Origin: Ardenticatenaceae bacterium
Lineage (GTDB): Bacteria; Chloroflexota; Anaerolineae; Promineifilales; Promineifilaceae
Assembly: GCA_020634565.1 (NCBI GenBank)
Contig: JACKBN010000002.1
Span: 186,001 to 250,000, forward strand
Direction of reading: 5' to 3'
Length of the DNA stretch: 64,000 nucleotides
In this document: piece by piece, positions 44,118 through 53,002 of the stretch
Position numbering within the stretch: position 1 is the first letter of the stretch
Layout: every line of letters starts with the position of its first letter
Position numbers and translations under genes: made by a program
The notes under the pieces: generated by a model
Databases searched by the model: none
Told to the model about the DNA's origin: nothing
Seen by the model: the letters and a program-made list of their open reading frames with translations, nothing else

Positions 44118-44201
44118 GCTAGAAAACGTGATAGAAGGTCTTTGGCTACTTCTTCTCTCAGCTATACAATTTTGCTTTTAAGCTATCATGAAGAGGTAAC
44201 C

Positions 44202-45713
44202 ATGCGGCCTAGCCTAAACGTCATTTCCCCTGAACTTATCGGCCAGATTTTGGATGAAGCCAAGCGCATTTTAAGCGAGATTGGTATCGAAGTGCGGGGC
44301 CCTGCCCTGCGCCAGCGACTGTTGGATCATGGCCTCAAGCTAGATGCTGCTGGCGAACGTATTCTCTTTCCTGCCGATGTGGTGGAGTGGGCGATCGAGG
44401 CTGCCCCATCGTCATTTACTTTGTTTGATCGTGAAGGCAATCCACATGCAGAACTTGGCGGCAACAAGGTGCATTTTGTGCCGGGTTCCAGCGGCCTCAA
44501 GGTGCTGGACCACCGCACCGGGGAGACACGGCTGGCCAATACGGCCGATTTTGTCGAATATGTGCGCCTCACCGACGGCTTGGAGCACATTGCTTACCTG
44601 GCCACCGCCTTTTCCACAAATGACGATATCGAAGCGGCCGTTTCCGATGCGTGGCGACTCTATCTCTGCCTGACCAACTCGCGCAAGCCAGTGGTCTCTG
44701 GGGCATTTACGGAGCACGGCGTGCCGCGCATGGCGGAGATGATGTCCCTTTTCCGCCAAGATCGGGCCGATTTGATTGCTCGCCCCCTGTCGATTTTTAC
44801 CATCACGGCTACGGGCAACTTTCGCTACAGCGAAGATTCTTGCCAAAATTTGCTGGACTGCGTGGAGGCGGGCATCCCCGTCGAGATTGTGCCAGTCACG
44901 CTGATGGGGCTCATCGCCCCGGTGACGCTGGTGGGGGCCACGGTGTTCCACACGGCCGACGTGCTGGCCGGGCTAACGATGGCCCAAATTGTGAAGCCGG
45001 GCGCGCCGGTGCTGTTCGGCGGTGCACCAGCTACCTTCCACATGAAGGCGGCCACTTCGCCGATGGTGGCGATTGAGGCGTTAAAGTTGGATGCGGCGTA
45101 TACGGCCGTTGGCAAGCACCTCAACTTGCCCACCCAGGCGTACATGGCGCTCAGCGATGGCAAGTTTTTGGACGCACAAGCCGGCGCAGAGACGTTTGGT
45201 AGCGCGCTGCTGGCGGCATTGGCGGGGGTCAATTCTGTGTCGGGGCCGGGGATGTTGGATTATGTGCTCGTGTTCAGCCTGGAAAAGCTGGTGTTGGATA
45301 ACGATTTATGCGGTCAGGCATTGCATTTTGTGCAGGAGATGGGGGTGCAGGCAGATTTGCCCACGGTGGATTTGGCGCGCCAGCTTTTGAACGAGCAGCA
45401 TCTCATCACCGCTGAACATACCCTGAGCCATTGGCCGCAGTCGCTCTATCTGCCGGATGGGGTAATTGACCGGCAAAATCGGGAAAATTGGGAAAAGGCT
45501 GGCTCACCCACTTTAGCGGAACGAGCGAAAACGGCCGTAAACCAGCGCCTCACCGCCTATACCCCCATCGACACCGATCCCCGGCTTGATGCTGAACTGC
45601 GCCGCCTTATACAGACGGGCATGAAGACAGACCAGCCGCTGCCCACTGTGCCGAGACATTCTGGGGGAGAAACGGCCGTATCCAACCGTCGCGCCCGCCG
45701 CTTCCGCCGCTGA
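44202..45713 (+). CDS. Trimethylamine methyltransferase (MttB) superfamily protein, without pyrrolysine
   Basis: GAAGAGGTAACC before ATG 44202 sets the start (503 residues); the longer frame from 44142 lacks a site. PF06253 features include RILSEIGIEVRGPALRQRL, the glycine-rich barrel segment VHFVPGSSGLKVLDHRTGETR, and late GPGMLDYVLVFSLEKLVLDNDLCG. No in-frame TAG is read through, so this is the non-pyrrolysine type, represented by glycine betaine:corrinoid methyltransferase MtgB. It would demethylate a quaternary amine onto a corrinoid protein, yet no corrinoid protein or RamA gene is nearby. The stop touches the stop of the MDR gene with no gap (tail to tail). Confidence 0.88.
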   Translation: MRPSLNVISPELIGQILDEAKRILSEIGIEVRGPALRQRLLDHGLKLDAAGERILFPADVVEWAIEAAPSSFTLFDREGNPHAELGGNKVHFVPGSSGLKVLDHRTGETRLANTADFVEYVRLTDGLEHIAYLATAFSTNDDIEAAVSDAWRLYLCLTNSRKPVVSGAFTEHGVPRMAEMMSLFRQDRADLIARPLSIFTITATGNFRYSEDSCQNLLDCVEAGIPVEIVPVTLMGLIAPVTLVGATVFHTADVLAGLTMAQIVKPGAPVLFGGAPATFHMKAATSPMVAIEALKLDAAYTAVGKHLNLPTQAYMALSDGKFLDAQAGAETFGSALLAALAGVNSVSGPGMLDYVLVFSLEKLVLDNDLCGQALHFVQEMGVQADLPTVDLARQLLNEQHLITAEHTLSHWPQSLYLPDGVIDRQNRENWEKAGSPTLAERAKTAVNQRLTAYTPIDTDPRLDAELRRLIQTGMKTDQPLPTVPRHSGGETAVSNRRARRFRR

Positions 45714-46721
45714 TTAAAGCGAAAACTGAACTTTCATCCGCTGCGGATCTTCTTGCGCCAGACGCAGCCCTTCGGCAAACGCGTCAAGCGGCAGCTGGTG
45801 GGAAACGATCGGTTCCAGGTTAATCTTGCCGCTTTGCAGCAGCATGATGGCTTCATGAAAGGTGCGGTTCACGGCAAAACTGCCGATGATCGACAAGTCC
45901 CGCTTGAAAATATCGTAGGGGCTAAAAGAGACCATTGCATTGTCCGGAGCCACGCCAAAAATCCAGATTTTGCCGCGTGCGCGCGCGTAGCCAGGCGTTT
46001 GTTGAATGACAGCGGGTACGCCGGTGGCATCCACCACCACATCATACCCCTTTGGGGCAAATGCTTTGGCGTTTTTGGGCAGATCGTCCGACAGCACAGC
46101 GTGCGTGACGCCCAAATCTTCCATCACGGAGAGCCGCCAGGGATTGACATCAGTGATGTCTACCTGCGACGCACCGGCGGCGGAGACAGCCTGCGCCAGC
46201 AAAGCGCCCATCGGCCCCGCGCCAAAGATGAGCACGCGGTCGCCCGCTTGAATTTGCACGCGCTTTAAGCCCCAAGCCACGCAGGCCAACGGCTCGATGA
46301 GCGCTGCATCGCTGTAGGACAAATCGCCGATGGGGAAGACGACGGATTCGGGTGCGGACACGTATTCAGCAAAGCCACCATCGCGGGTGACGCCGATGGC
46401 GGCCAGATTTTCGCATTGATTGGGTTCGTTGCGTTGGCAGTTTTCGCAGCGATTGCAGGGGATGTTAGGATCGGCCGTGACGCGGTCGCCAAGCTGGAAG
46501 CGGGTGACGTTGGCGCCTACGGCGGCGATTTCGCCGCTAAATTCATGCCCCGGCACCATTGGGAACTGCGCCAGGGCATATTCGCCCTTGAGAATATGAA
46601 TGTCCGTGCCGCAAATTCCGGCGGCTTTGACCCGAATTAGTACATCATCGGTGCCGATGGCTGGCTGCGGGATGTCAACAACTTCGGTATGCAGTGGTTT
46701 GGTAAATCTTGCGGCTTTCAT
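45714..46721 (-). CDS. Zinc-dependent medium-chain dehydrogenase (sorbitol/threonine dehydrogenase type)
   Basis: The 335-residue MDR enzyme has catalytic zinc ligands Cys37 (AAGICGTDIHILKG) and His in PGHEFSGEIAAVG. The structural zinc loop has four Cys, CNRCENCQRNEPNQCEN, and the NAD-binding Rossmann motif is VLIFGAGPMGALLAQ with ITDVNPWRL after it. It would oxidise a polyol, amino-alcohol or secondary alcohol with NAD(P). It is followed upstream by a Gfo/Idh/MocA gene on the same strand, a pairing typical of sugar or inositol catabolism, though a palindromic repeat lies between them. Confidence 0.92.
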   Translation of the reverse strand: MKAARFTKPLHTEVVDIPQPAIGTDDVLIRVKAAGICGTDIHILKGEYALAQFPMVPGHEFSGEIAAVGANVTRFQLGDRVTADPNIPCNRCENCQRNEPNQCENLAAIGVTRDGGFAEYVSAPESVVFPIGDLSYSDAALIEPLACVAWGLKRVQIQAGDRVLIFGAGPMGALLAQAVSAAGASQVDITDVNPWRLSVMEDLGVTHAVLSDDLPKNAKAFAPKGYDVVVDATGVPAVIQQTPGYARARGKIWIFGVAPDNAMVSFSPYDIFKRDLSIIGSFAVNRTFHEAIMLLQSGKINLEPIVSHQLPLDAFAEGLRLAQEDPQRMKVQFSL

Positions 46722-46795
46722 GGGAAAATCCTTTCAAAAAATACGCTTCTTTGCAATTTTATAGGGTGGGGGCGTAACCTCATATGCGCCCAGCG

Positions 46796-46822
46796 CGGGC
46801 AGACACGGGGGTCTGCCCCTAC
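46796..46822. repeat. Palindromic repeat family F3
   Basis: GGGCAGAC-ACGGGG-GTCTGCCC followed by CTAC is a strong hairpin between the Gfo/Idh/MocA and MDR genes. One copy is in the window; from memory this sequence type recurs in many environmental genomes. Confidence 0.7.
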
Positions 46823-46853
46823 AAGGTGGCGCTACCCTGAAATTACGAAAAAA

Positions 46854-47993
46854 TTATGCGTCCAGTTGATATTCGGGCAAGCTCGTGGGCAGGGGCAACG
46901 GCCGTTCACAAGCACTCTCTACCTCCACATGCCGCCCACTGCTGGATGCTTCTAGCACGCCATGCATCACATCCAGGACATGGTAGGCCATTTCGCCGTT
47001 GGCTCGGTGGGAACGGCCGTTCCGTAACGCATACGCCATATCTGCCACACCCAGTCCACGGCTGTTGCTGGTGTAACTGTGGTTCACCGGCATCTCGCGC
47101 CACGCTTTTTCATTCAGGCCGCGCACGCGAACCGGGCCGTCGAACGTGTTGGGATCGGGCAGGCAGAGTGTGCCCTTGGTGCCTTGAATTTCCAGCAAAG
47201 CGCCACCCACATCGTACAAATTGATGGCTGCACCGGCCGAAACGGATACGTCGAAGCTGGTGGTCAGGGTGGCGACGGGGCCGCTGGCAAAGTCGAGGAT
47301 GCTGGCGATGTGGGTGGGCGTGCCCACGGTGAAATTGTTGCCCTGCTTGGGGCCACTGCCGATGGTGCGTTCCTCATACGTTTTGCGTGCCGAGCCGGTG
47401 ACGCGGCGAATCGGGCCGAGCAGCGAAATGAGGGCGGTGAGGTAGTAGGGGCCAATGTCAAACATGGGACCCGCGCCAACCTGGAAGAGGAATTCGGGGC
47501 TGGGGTGCCACCGTTCGGGGCCTTGAATGAGCATGAACGCTTGCGCAGCGACTGGCGTGCCAATTTCGCCAGAGTCCAGAATTTGGCGGCAGGTTTGCAG
47601 GCCGCCACCCAAAAAGGTGTCGGGGGCACAGCCGACCAGCAGGTCACGAGATTTGGCTTCTTGCAGCAGGAGACGGCCGTCTTCACGACTAATCGCCAAC
47701 GGTTTTTCATTGTAGACTGATTTGCCCGCCCGCAGCGCCGCAAGGGCGATTTCGGCATGTACGTCTGGCGTGGTCAGGTTGATAATCAGCTCAATTTCTG
47801 GATCGGCCAGCACGTCGTCGATCGGTTTGGCCTGGGGCACGTTGTACTTTTCGGCCTGGCTTTGGGCGCGGGGCAAGGTGCGGTTGGCTAAGGCCACCAG
47901 GTCCAAAATTTCCCACTTCGCCGCGTTTTGAATGTAAATGTCGCTAATGTTGCCACAGCCGATAACGGCCGTTTTTACTGGTTTTGTCGTCAT
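46854..47993 (-). CDS. Gfo/Idh/MocA-family oxidoreductase
   Basis: The 379-residue NAD(P)-dependent enzyme starts with the Rossmann motif TAVIGCGNISDIYIQNAAKW, then LIINLTTPDVHAEIALAALRAGKSVYNEKPLA, where the EKP lysine is the expected catalytic residue. The C-terminal half is an alpha/beta sheet domain with GPMFDIGPYYLTALISLLGP (conserved D-x-G-x-Y-x3). It fits sugar or inositol dehydrogenases. AAGGATGAATT precedes the ATG, and an F1 palindrome sits just upstream at 48007-48030. Probably works with the MDR enzyme downstream. Confidence 0.92.
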   Translation of the reverse strand: MTTKPVKTAVIGCGNISDIYIQNAAKWEILDLVALANRTLPRAQSQAEKYNVPQAKPIDDVLADPEIELIINLTTPDVHAEIALAALRAGKSVYNEKPLAISREDGRLLLQEAKSRDLLVGCAPDTFLGGGLQTCRQILDSGEIGTPVAAQAFMLIQGPERWHPSPEFLFQVGAGPMFDIGPYYLTALISLLGPIRRVTGSARKTYEERTIGSGPKQGNNFTVGTPTHIASILDFASGPVATLTTSFDVSVSAGAAINLYDVGGALLEIQGTKGTLCLPDPNTFDGPVRVRGLNEKAWREMPVNHSYTSNSRGLGVADMAYALRNGRSHRANGEMAYHVLDVMHGVLEASSSGRHVEVESACERPLPLPTSLPEYQLDA

Positions 47994-48006
47994 AATTCAT
48001 CCTTCC

Positions 48007-48030
48007 GTAGGTCGGATTGTCAATCCGACC
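48007..48030. repeat. REP-like palindrome family F1, copy 1
   Basis: GTAGGTCGGATTGTCAATCC plus GACC. Bases 48020-48022 are the TGA stop of the RAYT gene, and the last codons (RSD) are read from the repeat. Confidence 0.9.
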
Positions 48031-48637
48031 GCAAATATGTATAAGGCCACTCCTCCCACTCAGAAACCAACCCTGCTTTCACAGGATTATTCAGCACATA
48101 CCGCACTATTCTCTCCCATTCCGCCTCATCCCGCACAATATGGTCATAGCTTTCAGCCTGCCAAAATGCACCCTGGCGGCCGAGCAGCTTGTTGCATTCT
48201 TGCGCTGTATGTCGCTTTAGCGATTGCATAATTTTCGACAGTTTGTGAAATTGCGTTGTGTCATCTAGATGCACACCCTTTTGCAGAGGTGCAAACACGA
48301 CGTGGACATGGTTTGATAAGATGGTAAATGCGTCTAATCGGTAGACGCCCTGGTCGCGGTGATGGAGGCTGTCGGCCACAATTTGGGCAAGCGCTGGCTG
48401 TTGGAGGTAGTGCGGGCCAGTTGATTGATGCAATTGTTCATCGAAACGGCCGAAATGCCGCCTTTCTGCCAAATACCGTTCTTCGTTTGTTGTGGCGACG
48501 TGCATTTCAGTTTCCCGCGCTGCTCTTAATTGAGCAATAGCCGCCTGTGGCAACGACCCGGCAAGGCGAAACGTTACGAACAAGGTGGCGCCTTTGGGTT
48601 GCATATGGGGGAGCTTTCGCTTGTAAAATTCTTCCAT
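48020..48637 (-). mobile_element. REP-associated tyrosine transposase (RAYT, Y1/HUH family)
   Basis: The 205-residue single-domain protein has the HUH metal site in FTILSNHVHVVFAP (His110, His112), and WQAESYDHIVRDEAEWERI with the probable nucleophile Tyr164, then VRYVLNNPVKAGLV. These are the defining features of RAYT (TnpA_REP) proteins, single-copy relatives of IS200/IS605 transposases that nick REP hairpins. F1 palindromes sit at both ends: copy 1 forms the stop codon and copy 2 begins seven bases before the ATG. Three more F1 copies lie within 7 kb. There is no left/right end of IS200 type beyond these. Five Cys- or Zn-type accessory domains seen in other families are absent. Strong case for a RAYT acting on family F1. 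Confidence 0.93.
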
Positions 48638-48643
48638 ATGATT

Positions 48644-48670
48644 GTGGGTCGGATTGTCAATCCGACCTAC
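48644..48670. repeat. REP-like palindrome family F1, copy 2
   Basis: GTGGGTCGGATTGTCAATCC plus GACCTAC, continued by GATT. It begins seven bases upstream of the RAYT start codon. Confidence 0.9.
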
Positions 48671-48710
48671 GATTACGCTTTTAGTTGCGCAATGACGCGA
48701 CCTTTTGGGG

Positions 48711-48739
48711 TGGTCGGATTATCAATCCGACCTACGATT
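48711..48739. repeat. REP-like palindrome family F1, copy 3
   Basis: TGGTCGGATTATCAATCCGA plus CCTACGATT. It has the same CTACGATT end as copy 2. It overlaps the 3' end of the TolB-like gene and supplies its stop codon (TAG, 48732-48734). Confidence 0.9.
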
Positions 48740-49613
48740 TGAGTCGGTAAGAGACAAATGCGATGGTGCGGTTATCTGGGGACCAGGAGTTGACGTTCAT
48801 CGTACCCTGTCCGCCGAACAGCTTGACGATGGTTTTGGATGCACCACCCTCGGCTGGAATTAGCCGCAACTCCACGTTTTTGTTGGGTGGATGATCCCCC
48901 GGTTCCACATCCCCCTTGGCGTAGGCGATGTAGGTGACGAAACGGCCGTTTGGCGACACGTGCGGGAACCAACAGTTGGCTTCTTCCTGCACCATGTGCG
49001 TCTGGTTCGATCCGTCCACATCCATGCGCCACACCTGCATCAGGCCGCTGCGGGTAGAGTTGAACCAGATGTGTTTGCCATCTGGTGAATATTCCGGCCC
49101 GTCATCTAGTCCTGGCTCGTTGGTGAGCTGTGTTTCCGGGCCACCGTTTATGGAAATGGTGTAGATGTCGTACTGGCCGCCGCGCTCGGCGCAGTAAGCC
49201 AGTCGTTCGCCGTCGGGCGACCAGCCGTGCAGGTAGCTGGGGCCTTTGTCGGTGACGAGCGTGGGTGTGCCGCCGCTAATCGGCACGATGTAGATGCGCG
49301 AGGTGGCGTCTTCGTTGGTGAAATGGCTGACGGCAAGCTCCGTGTTGTCTGGCGAGAGGACGTGATCGTTGTTGCAGTCGATAGCGAAGCCGGTGTCGAT
49401 CTCTTTGTCTTCGCCGGTGGCCAGCTCATAGCTGAACATTTTGCCACCTTTGTTGTAGATGAGGAAACGGCCGTTGCTCGTCCAGTTCGGCGCTTCAATC
49501 ACGGTGTCGTATTCTTTGAGCACCGTGCGTTCGCCGGTGTGCACATCCACCGTCTCCAAAATGCTGTAGGAGTCGCGCTGGGCAATCCATTGACGTAAGG
49601 TTTCGATATCCAT
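48732..49613 (-). CDS. TolB-like PD40 beta-propeller protein
   Basis: The 293-residue protein has no signal peptide. It contains about six PD40/TolB-type blades: IEAPNWTSNGRFLIYN, HVLSPDNTELAVSH, YLHGWSPDGERLAYCAER, DGPEYSPDGKHIWFNSTRSG, CWFPHVSPNGRFVTYIAY and VNSWSPDNRTIAFVSY. GGAGATACT precedes the ATG. Cytoplasmic proteins of this kind are often found beside sugar-metabolism dehydrogenases, but the function is open. The C-terminus LKS-stop is partly read from an F1 palindrome. Two ACGGCCGT sites code NGRF in blade turns. Confidence 0.83.
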   Translation of the reverse strand: MDIETLRQWIAQRDSYSILETVDVHTGERTVLKEYDTVIEAPNWTSNGRFLIYNKGGKMFSYELATGEDKEIDTGFAIDCNNDHVLSPDNTELAVSHFTNEDATSRIYIVPISGGTPTLVTDKGPSYLHGWSPDGERLAYCAERGGQYDIYTISINGGPETQLTNEPGLDDGPEYSPDGKHIWFNSTRSGLMQVWRMDVDGSNQTHMVQEEANCWFPHVSPNGRFVTYIAYAKGDVEPGDHPPNKNVELRLIPAEGGASKTIVKLFGGQGTMNVNSWSPDNRTIAFVSYRLKS

Positions 49614-49642
49614 AGTATCTCCAATCTGCGTTACGCTTACTG

Positions 49643-50149
49643 TTATTTTAGTTCGTCGAGGGGAACGGCCGTTCCGTTCAACAACGCCGCAAACAGCGCC
49701 TTATAATCGCCCCCGTGGTTTACGCTAAGTTCAATGCCCAACTGATCTTTGGCATCCACGTAACTGTACGATCCTTGGGGGAAATAGCCAATGTGGTAGG
49801 GTAGATCGACGCCAATCTCGGCCAGCGTCTGCTGAAAAACCTTGCGATCATCAACCAGGACGCAAAAATGGAAAACGCCTGGCCCATTTTTCTCCAAAAA
49901 AGCACGCCAGGGGCTGGGCGTGGGTGCTGGCTGGAGCAGTTCTAGTACGAAATTGCCCAGCTCGTATTTGGCAACCTGGATACCTTTGTACTCGGCCGGA
50001 TCGGTGTGGGCGTAATGCAGAATGCCATCGGGGAAGATGGTGGCAATTGTTTCTTCGGGCTTGCCCAACACTTTGGCCCAATTGGCATTGGCCTTTTGCA
50101 CATCTTCTACAACGATGCAGATTTGGGTGATGATTCTGTTTTCTGCCAT
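49643..50149 (-). CDS. VOC-superfamily (glyoxalase/methylmalonyl-CoA epimerase-like) protein
   Basis: AAGGAAAATTCAAA before ATG 50149 sets the start. The longer frame to 50209 would translate an F1 palindrome as VGRIVNPTHV and is rejected. The 168-residue product has two beta-alpha-beta3 units: ITQICIVVEDVQKANANWAKVLG at the start and GVFHFCVLVDDRKVFQQTLAEIG in the middle. The second strand set ends QLGIELSVNHGG, with the metal-site Glu. The layout fits methylmalonyl-CoA epimerase or glyoxalase-like lyases. The substrate is uncertain. Confidence 0.82.
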   Translation of the reverse strand: MAENRIITQICIVVEDVQKANANWAKVLGKPEETIATIFPDGILHYAHTDPAEYKGIQVAKYELGNFVLELLQPAPTPSPWRAFLEKNGPGVFHFCVLVDDRKVFQQTLAEIGVDLPYHIGYFPQGSYSYVDAKDQLGIELSVNHGGDYKALFAALLNGTAVPLDELK

Positions 50150-50170
50150 TTTGAATTTTCCTTTGTAAAC

Positions 50171-50199
50171 GTGGGTCGGATTAACAATCCGACCCACGA
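50171..50199. repeat. REP-like palindrome family F1, copy 4
   Basis: GTGGGTCGGATTAACAATCC plus GACCCACGA. A fully symmetric variant (GTGGG/CCCAC ends) in the gap between the VOC gene and the EamA transporter gene. Confidence 0.9.
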
Positions 50200-50242
50200 C
50201 TTTGTTCACGATGTTGACCTGGTGCTCGTGAAGTTTCCTTTG

Positions 50243-51217
50243 TTACTCGTCCCCATCTGGTAAGTGAGCAGCATATTCTAGCTCTGTTTGGGACGGCCGT
50301 TTCCGTTCCGCCCGTTCTCGATACAAAACATACATTCCACTGCCCAACGTCAGTGCCGCGCCAGCCAGCGTCATCCAGGTGGGAATCTCGCGCCAGATGA
50401 GGAAGCCCCACAGGATGTTAATTGGCAGTGACACGTACTCAAACGGCGCTGCTACGGAAGCCTGCGCCAAACTATACGCGCGGGACAACAGATACATCCA
50501 AATTGCCCAAATAACGCCCAGCCCGGCCATAATCAGCCCATCCATCAAGGTTGGCATACTCCAGGGACGAATAAGAAAGGCGATGCTGGGATGCGCGTTG
50601 GGCACGTCGCCGACAATAGCGGGCAGCGGCACCAGAACAAGTGCCGCTAACAGATAGACTAGCGAGCTGAAATAGGCCATCGTTGCGCTGCTGTCTTCCG
50701 CCTGCAGCTTGCGCGTGAGGATCGCCACCAGCGCATAGAAGAGCACCGAGATGAGCACAAACACAGAGCCAAAATTGAAGCTGGCCGAACCGGGCTGGAC
50801 AATCAGCAGCACGCCCAGGAAGCCGATGATTAGCGCCACCCAGCGGCGTGGCCCAACGGTCTCGCCCAACATCACCACAGACAAGAAGGTGATCATCAGC
50901 GGCCCGGAAAAGCGAATCGCCTCAATTTGCGCCAGCGGCAACGCGGCCAGTCCCATCATAAACGTCGTGTAGGAGAGGAACAGGAAAAGGCCACGAACAA
51001 ACTCCAGCATGGGCAGCTTTGTGGTGGGCAAGCCGCGCCGCCCTTCGTAGCGGAAAAACAGCAGCGTGCCGGGCAAGGCCACCATGCTGCGCACAGCGAC
51101 GATTTCCAGCGCTGAATAATCGCCGCCAATCCATCTGATGATGATGTTTTGGATAGAAATGACAAATGCGGCCGATACAAGAAAGGCGATGCCTTTAACA
51201 TTTGAACTTAATTTCAT
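50243..51217 (-). CDS. EamA-family (DMT) transporter
   Basis: The 324-residue protein has ten hydrophobic helices arranged as two EamA repeats: FLVSAAFVISIQNIIIRWIGG to about residue 145, then FGSVFVLISVLFYALVAIL to about 300. The first repeat ends in GFLGVLLIVQPG, a family hallmark. The C-terminal tail is basic and hydrophilic. Such proteins export amino acids, nucleosides or other metabolites. AAGGAACATGCATC precedes the ATG. It is directly downstream of the CocE hydrolase gene (22-base gap), so probably in one transcript. Confidence 0.9.
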   Translation of the reverse strand: MKLSSNVKGIAFLVSAAFVISIQNIIIRWIGGDYSALEIVAVRSMVALPGTLLFFRYEGRRGLPTTKLPMLEFVRGLFLFLSYTTFMMGLAALPLAQIEAIRFSGPLMITFLSVVMLGETVGPRRWVALIIGFLGVLLIVQPGSASFNFGSVFVLISVLFYALVAILTRKLQAEDSSATMAYFSSLVYLLAALVLVPLPAIVGDVPNAHPSIAFLIRPWSMPTLMDGLIMAGLGVIWAIWMYLLSRAYSLAQASVAAPFEYVSLPINILWGFLIWREIPTWMTLAGAALTLGSGMYVLYRERAERKRPSQTELEYAAHLPDGDE

Positions 51218-51239
51218 GATGCATGTTCCTTAATGGGTT

Positions 51240-52958
51240 TCATCGTTCAATGATGGGGAGAATGAGATGGGACGGCCGTTCCTTATCATGATAAATGCGA
51301 TTTACGGCCGTTTCATACTGATCAGCCGTCTCTGTTGTAATGTCCCCGCCCGTGTTGCTGTTGCGGTCAAAGCGGGGGAAATTGCTGCTAGACACCTCCA
51401 ACCGGATGCGGTGCCCTGGCAAAAAGACGTTCGACGTTGCCCACAAATTGAGCCGCAGCTCGTAAATCTCGCCTGGTTCTAATAACGCCAGTTCGGTAAA
51501 AGAGTTACGGTAACGCGCCCGCAAAATGCCTTCGGTGAGGATGATGGAACGGCCGTCTGGAAACACATCCACCAGCTTCCCCGTAAAATCCGTATCCCGC
51601 GCCGAAGAGGAGACGAACAGGCACAGTTCGATTGGCCCCGTCACTTCTACTGGCTGGTTCAGCACAGGCGTGCTGTAAACCAGCACATCATCCCGCAGCT
51701 CAACCTCGCGCTGGTCGCGCGGCCCCATCGCATTGCCGCCCGGCAAAATCACCTGCCCGCCCACCGTCGGCACTGGCCGCAGCGGATTGTACAGATACAC
51801 ATCCGCTGGCTCCTCACCCGGCGCGGTGGTGGAAAGCGAACCATCGCCGTGCAGTGTGTTCGCCTGACCGCCGCTGTGCAGGTAGTAGGAACGATAATTT
51901 GTGTCAGGCAGCGGCCAATCTGCTTCGCTGCGCCACTCATCCACGCCCATCACAAAAATCAGCACCGGCAGCTCTTTGTCGATGCCGTTTTCCTCGCCTT
52001 TCAACCAACGATCAAACCAGCGCAGATGGATGCCGGGCAAATCAATCGCCATCGCGCTGCCTGCCCAGCCAAACTCCCGCTCCGGGAAACTGCCGCTAAA
52101 ATTCATGTGCGTCCACGGCCCGATGATGATCTTTTGGTTGCGGCGCGCCATTTCCGAGCCGCCGCGCTCTCGCATCCCCTTGAAATTCTCAAAGGTACTC
52201 CACGGGAAGATGTCGTACCAGCCGCTGATGTTCAGCGCAGGCACAGTGATCTGCTCATAGCTGTCGCTCATGGACGATTGCTGCCAGTAATCACCATCGC
52301 TGCGGTGCGTCAGCCAATCGCGGTAAAACCCAGCATACTTCTGAATGAACGGATGAGTTGCCAGCGGCAGTTCGCTGAAGGCGCCATCCACATCCAGCGG
52401 ACTATCACTCTCTAAAATTGTTTTGCCCCGTGCGCGACGGCGCTCAATTTCTGCGGGCACAATGTTAGCCACCACCCAGCGCAGGTCGTGCAGCACTTTA
52501 GTCCCGCCCTGGTAAGAACAGCCCTCATACCCTGCGGAGAAGGTAATAGCGGGAGCTATTGCCTGCAAAGCGGGGGGCTGTTTGCGGGCCGGCAGCCATT
52601 GCGTGCCGCCCAGGTACGATCCGCCGAAAGTGCCAATTTTGCCATTGTACCAGGGCTGCTCGGCGACCCAGGCAAGCATATCCACGCCATCATCGGTCTC
52701 TTGAATGTGCGGGTTAAACGCCCCTTCCGAGGCGTACCGACCCCGCACATCTTGGGTGACGACCGTGTAGCCAGCCTGCACCGCTCGCAAAATGTTAAAA
52801 GTTTCGCCACCGGCCAACATGCCGTCTTTGTTGTATGGCGTGCGGGCCACCAGTGCGGGCGTGGCCCCCGCATCTTCCAACCGGTAGATGTCGGTGGCGA
52901 GCTTCACCCCATCCCGCAGCGGCACCATCACGTTCTTTTCAATCACAATCTTGGACAT
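51240..52958 (-). CDS. CocE/NonD-family acyl hydrolase (S15 superfamily)
   Basis: The 572-residue hydrolase begins with VMVPLRDGVKLATDIYRLED, then VVTQDVRGRYASEGAFNP, and the nucleophile elbow GKIGTFGGSYLGGTQW (Ser near residue 116). The Asp is expected in the region VPALNISGWYDIF and the His in IIIGPWTHMNFSG. A C-terminal jelly-roll domain (from about 350) completes the cocaine-esterase architecture. It hydrolyses esters or amides; the natural substrate is unknown. GAAGGGAAAAGTAGCT precedes the ATG. It begins a - strand set with the EamA transporter. Confidence 0.9.
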   Translation of the reverse strand: MSKIVIEKNVMVPLRDGVKLATDIYRLEDAGATPALVARTPYNKDGMLAGGETFNILRAVQAGYTVVTQDVRGRYASEGAFNPHIQETDDGVDMLAWVAEQPWYNGKIGTFGGSYLGGTQWLPARKQPPALQAIAPAITFSAGYEGCSYQGGTKVLHDLRWVVANIVPAEIERRRARGKTILESDSPLDVDGAFSELPLATHPFIQKYAGFYRDWLTHRSDGDYWQQSSMSDSYEQITVPALNISGWYDIFPWSTFENFKGMRERGGSEMARRNQKIIIGPWTHMNFSGSFPEREFGWAGSAMAIDLPGIHLRWFDRWLKGEENGIDKELPVLIFVMGVDEWRSEADWPLPDTNYRSYYLHSGGQANTLHGDGSLSTTAPGEEPADVYLYNPLRPVPTVGGQVILPGGNAMGPRDQREVELRDDVLVYSTPVLNQPVEVTGPIELCLFVSSSARDTDFTGKLVDVFPDGRSIILTEGILRARYRNSFTELALLEPGEIYELRLNLWATSNVFLPGHRIRLEVSSSNFPRFDRNSNTGGDITTETADQYETAVNRIYHDKERPSHLILPIIER

Positions 52959-53002
52959 AGCTACTTTTCCCTTCTGGTGCTACGCAATGCGTGACAATCC
53001 GT

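Noticed and set aside
44202..45713. Pyrrolysine-type TAG in the MttB gene
   Set aside because: The frame has no internal TAG and the protein is full length without one.
50150..50209. N-terminal extension of the VOC protein
   Set aside because: It translates an F1 palindrome (VGRIVNPTHV); the real ribosome binding site is before 50149.
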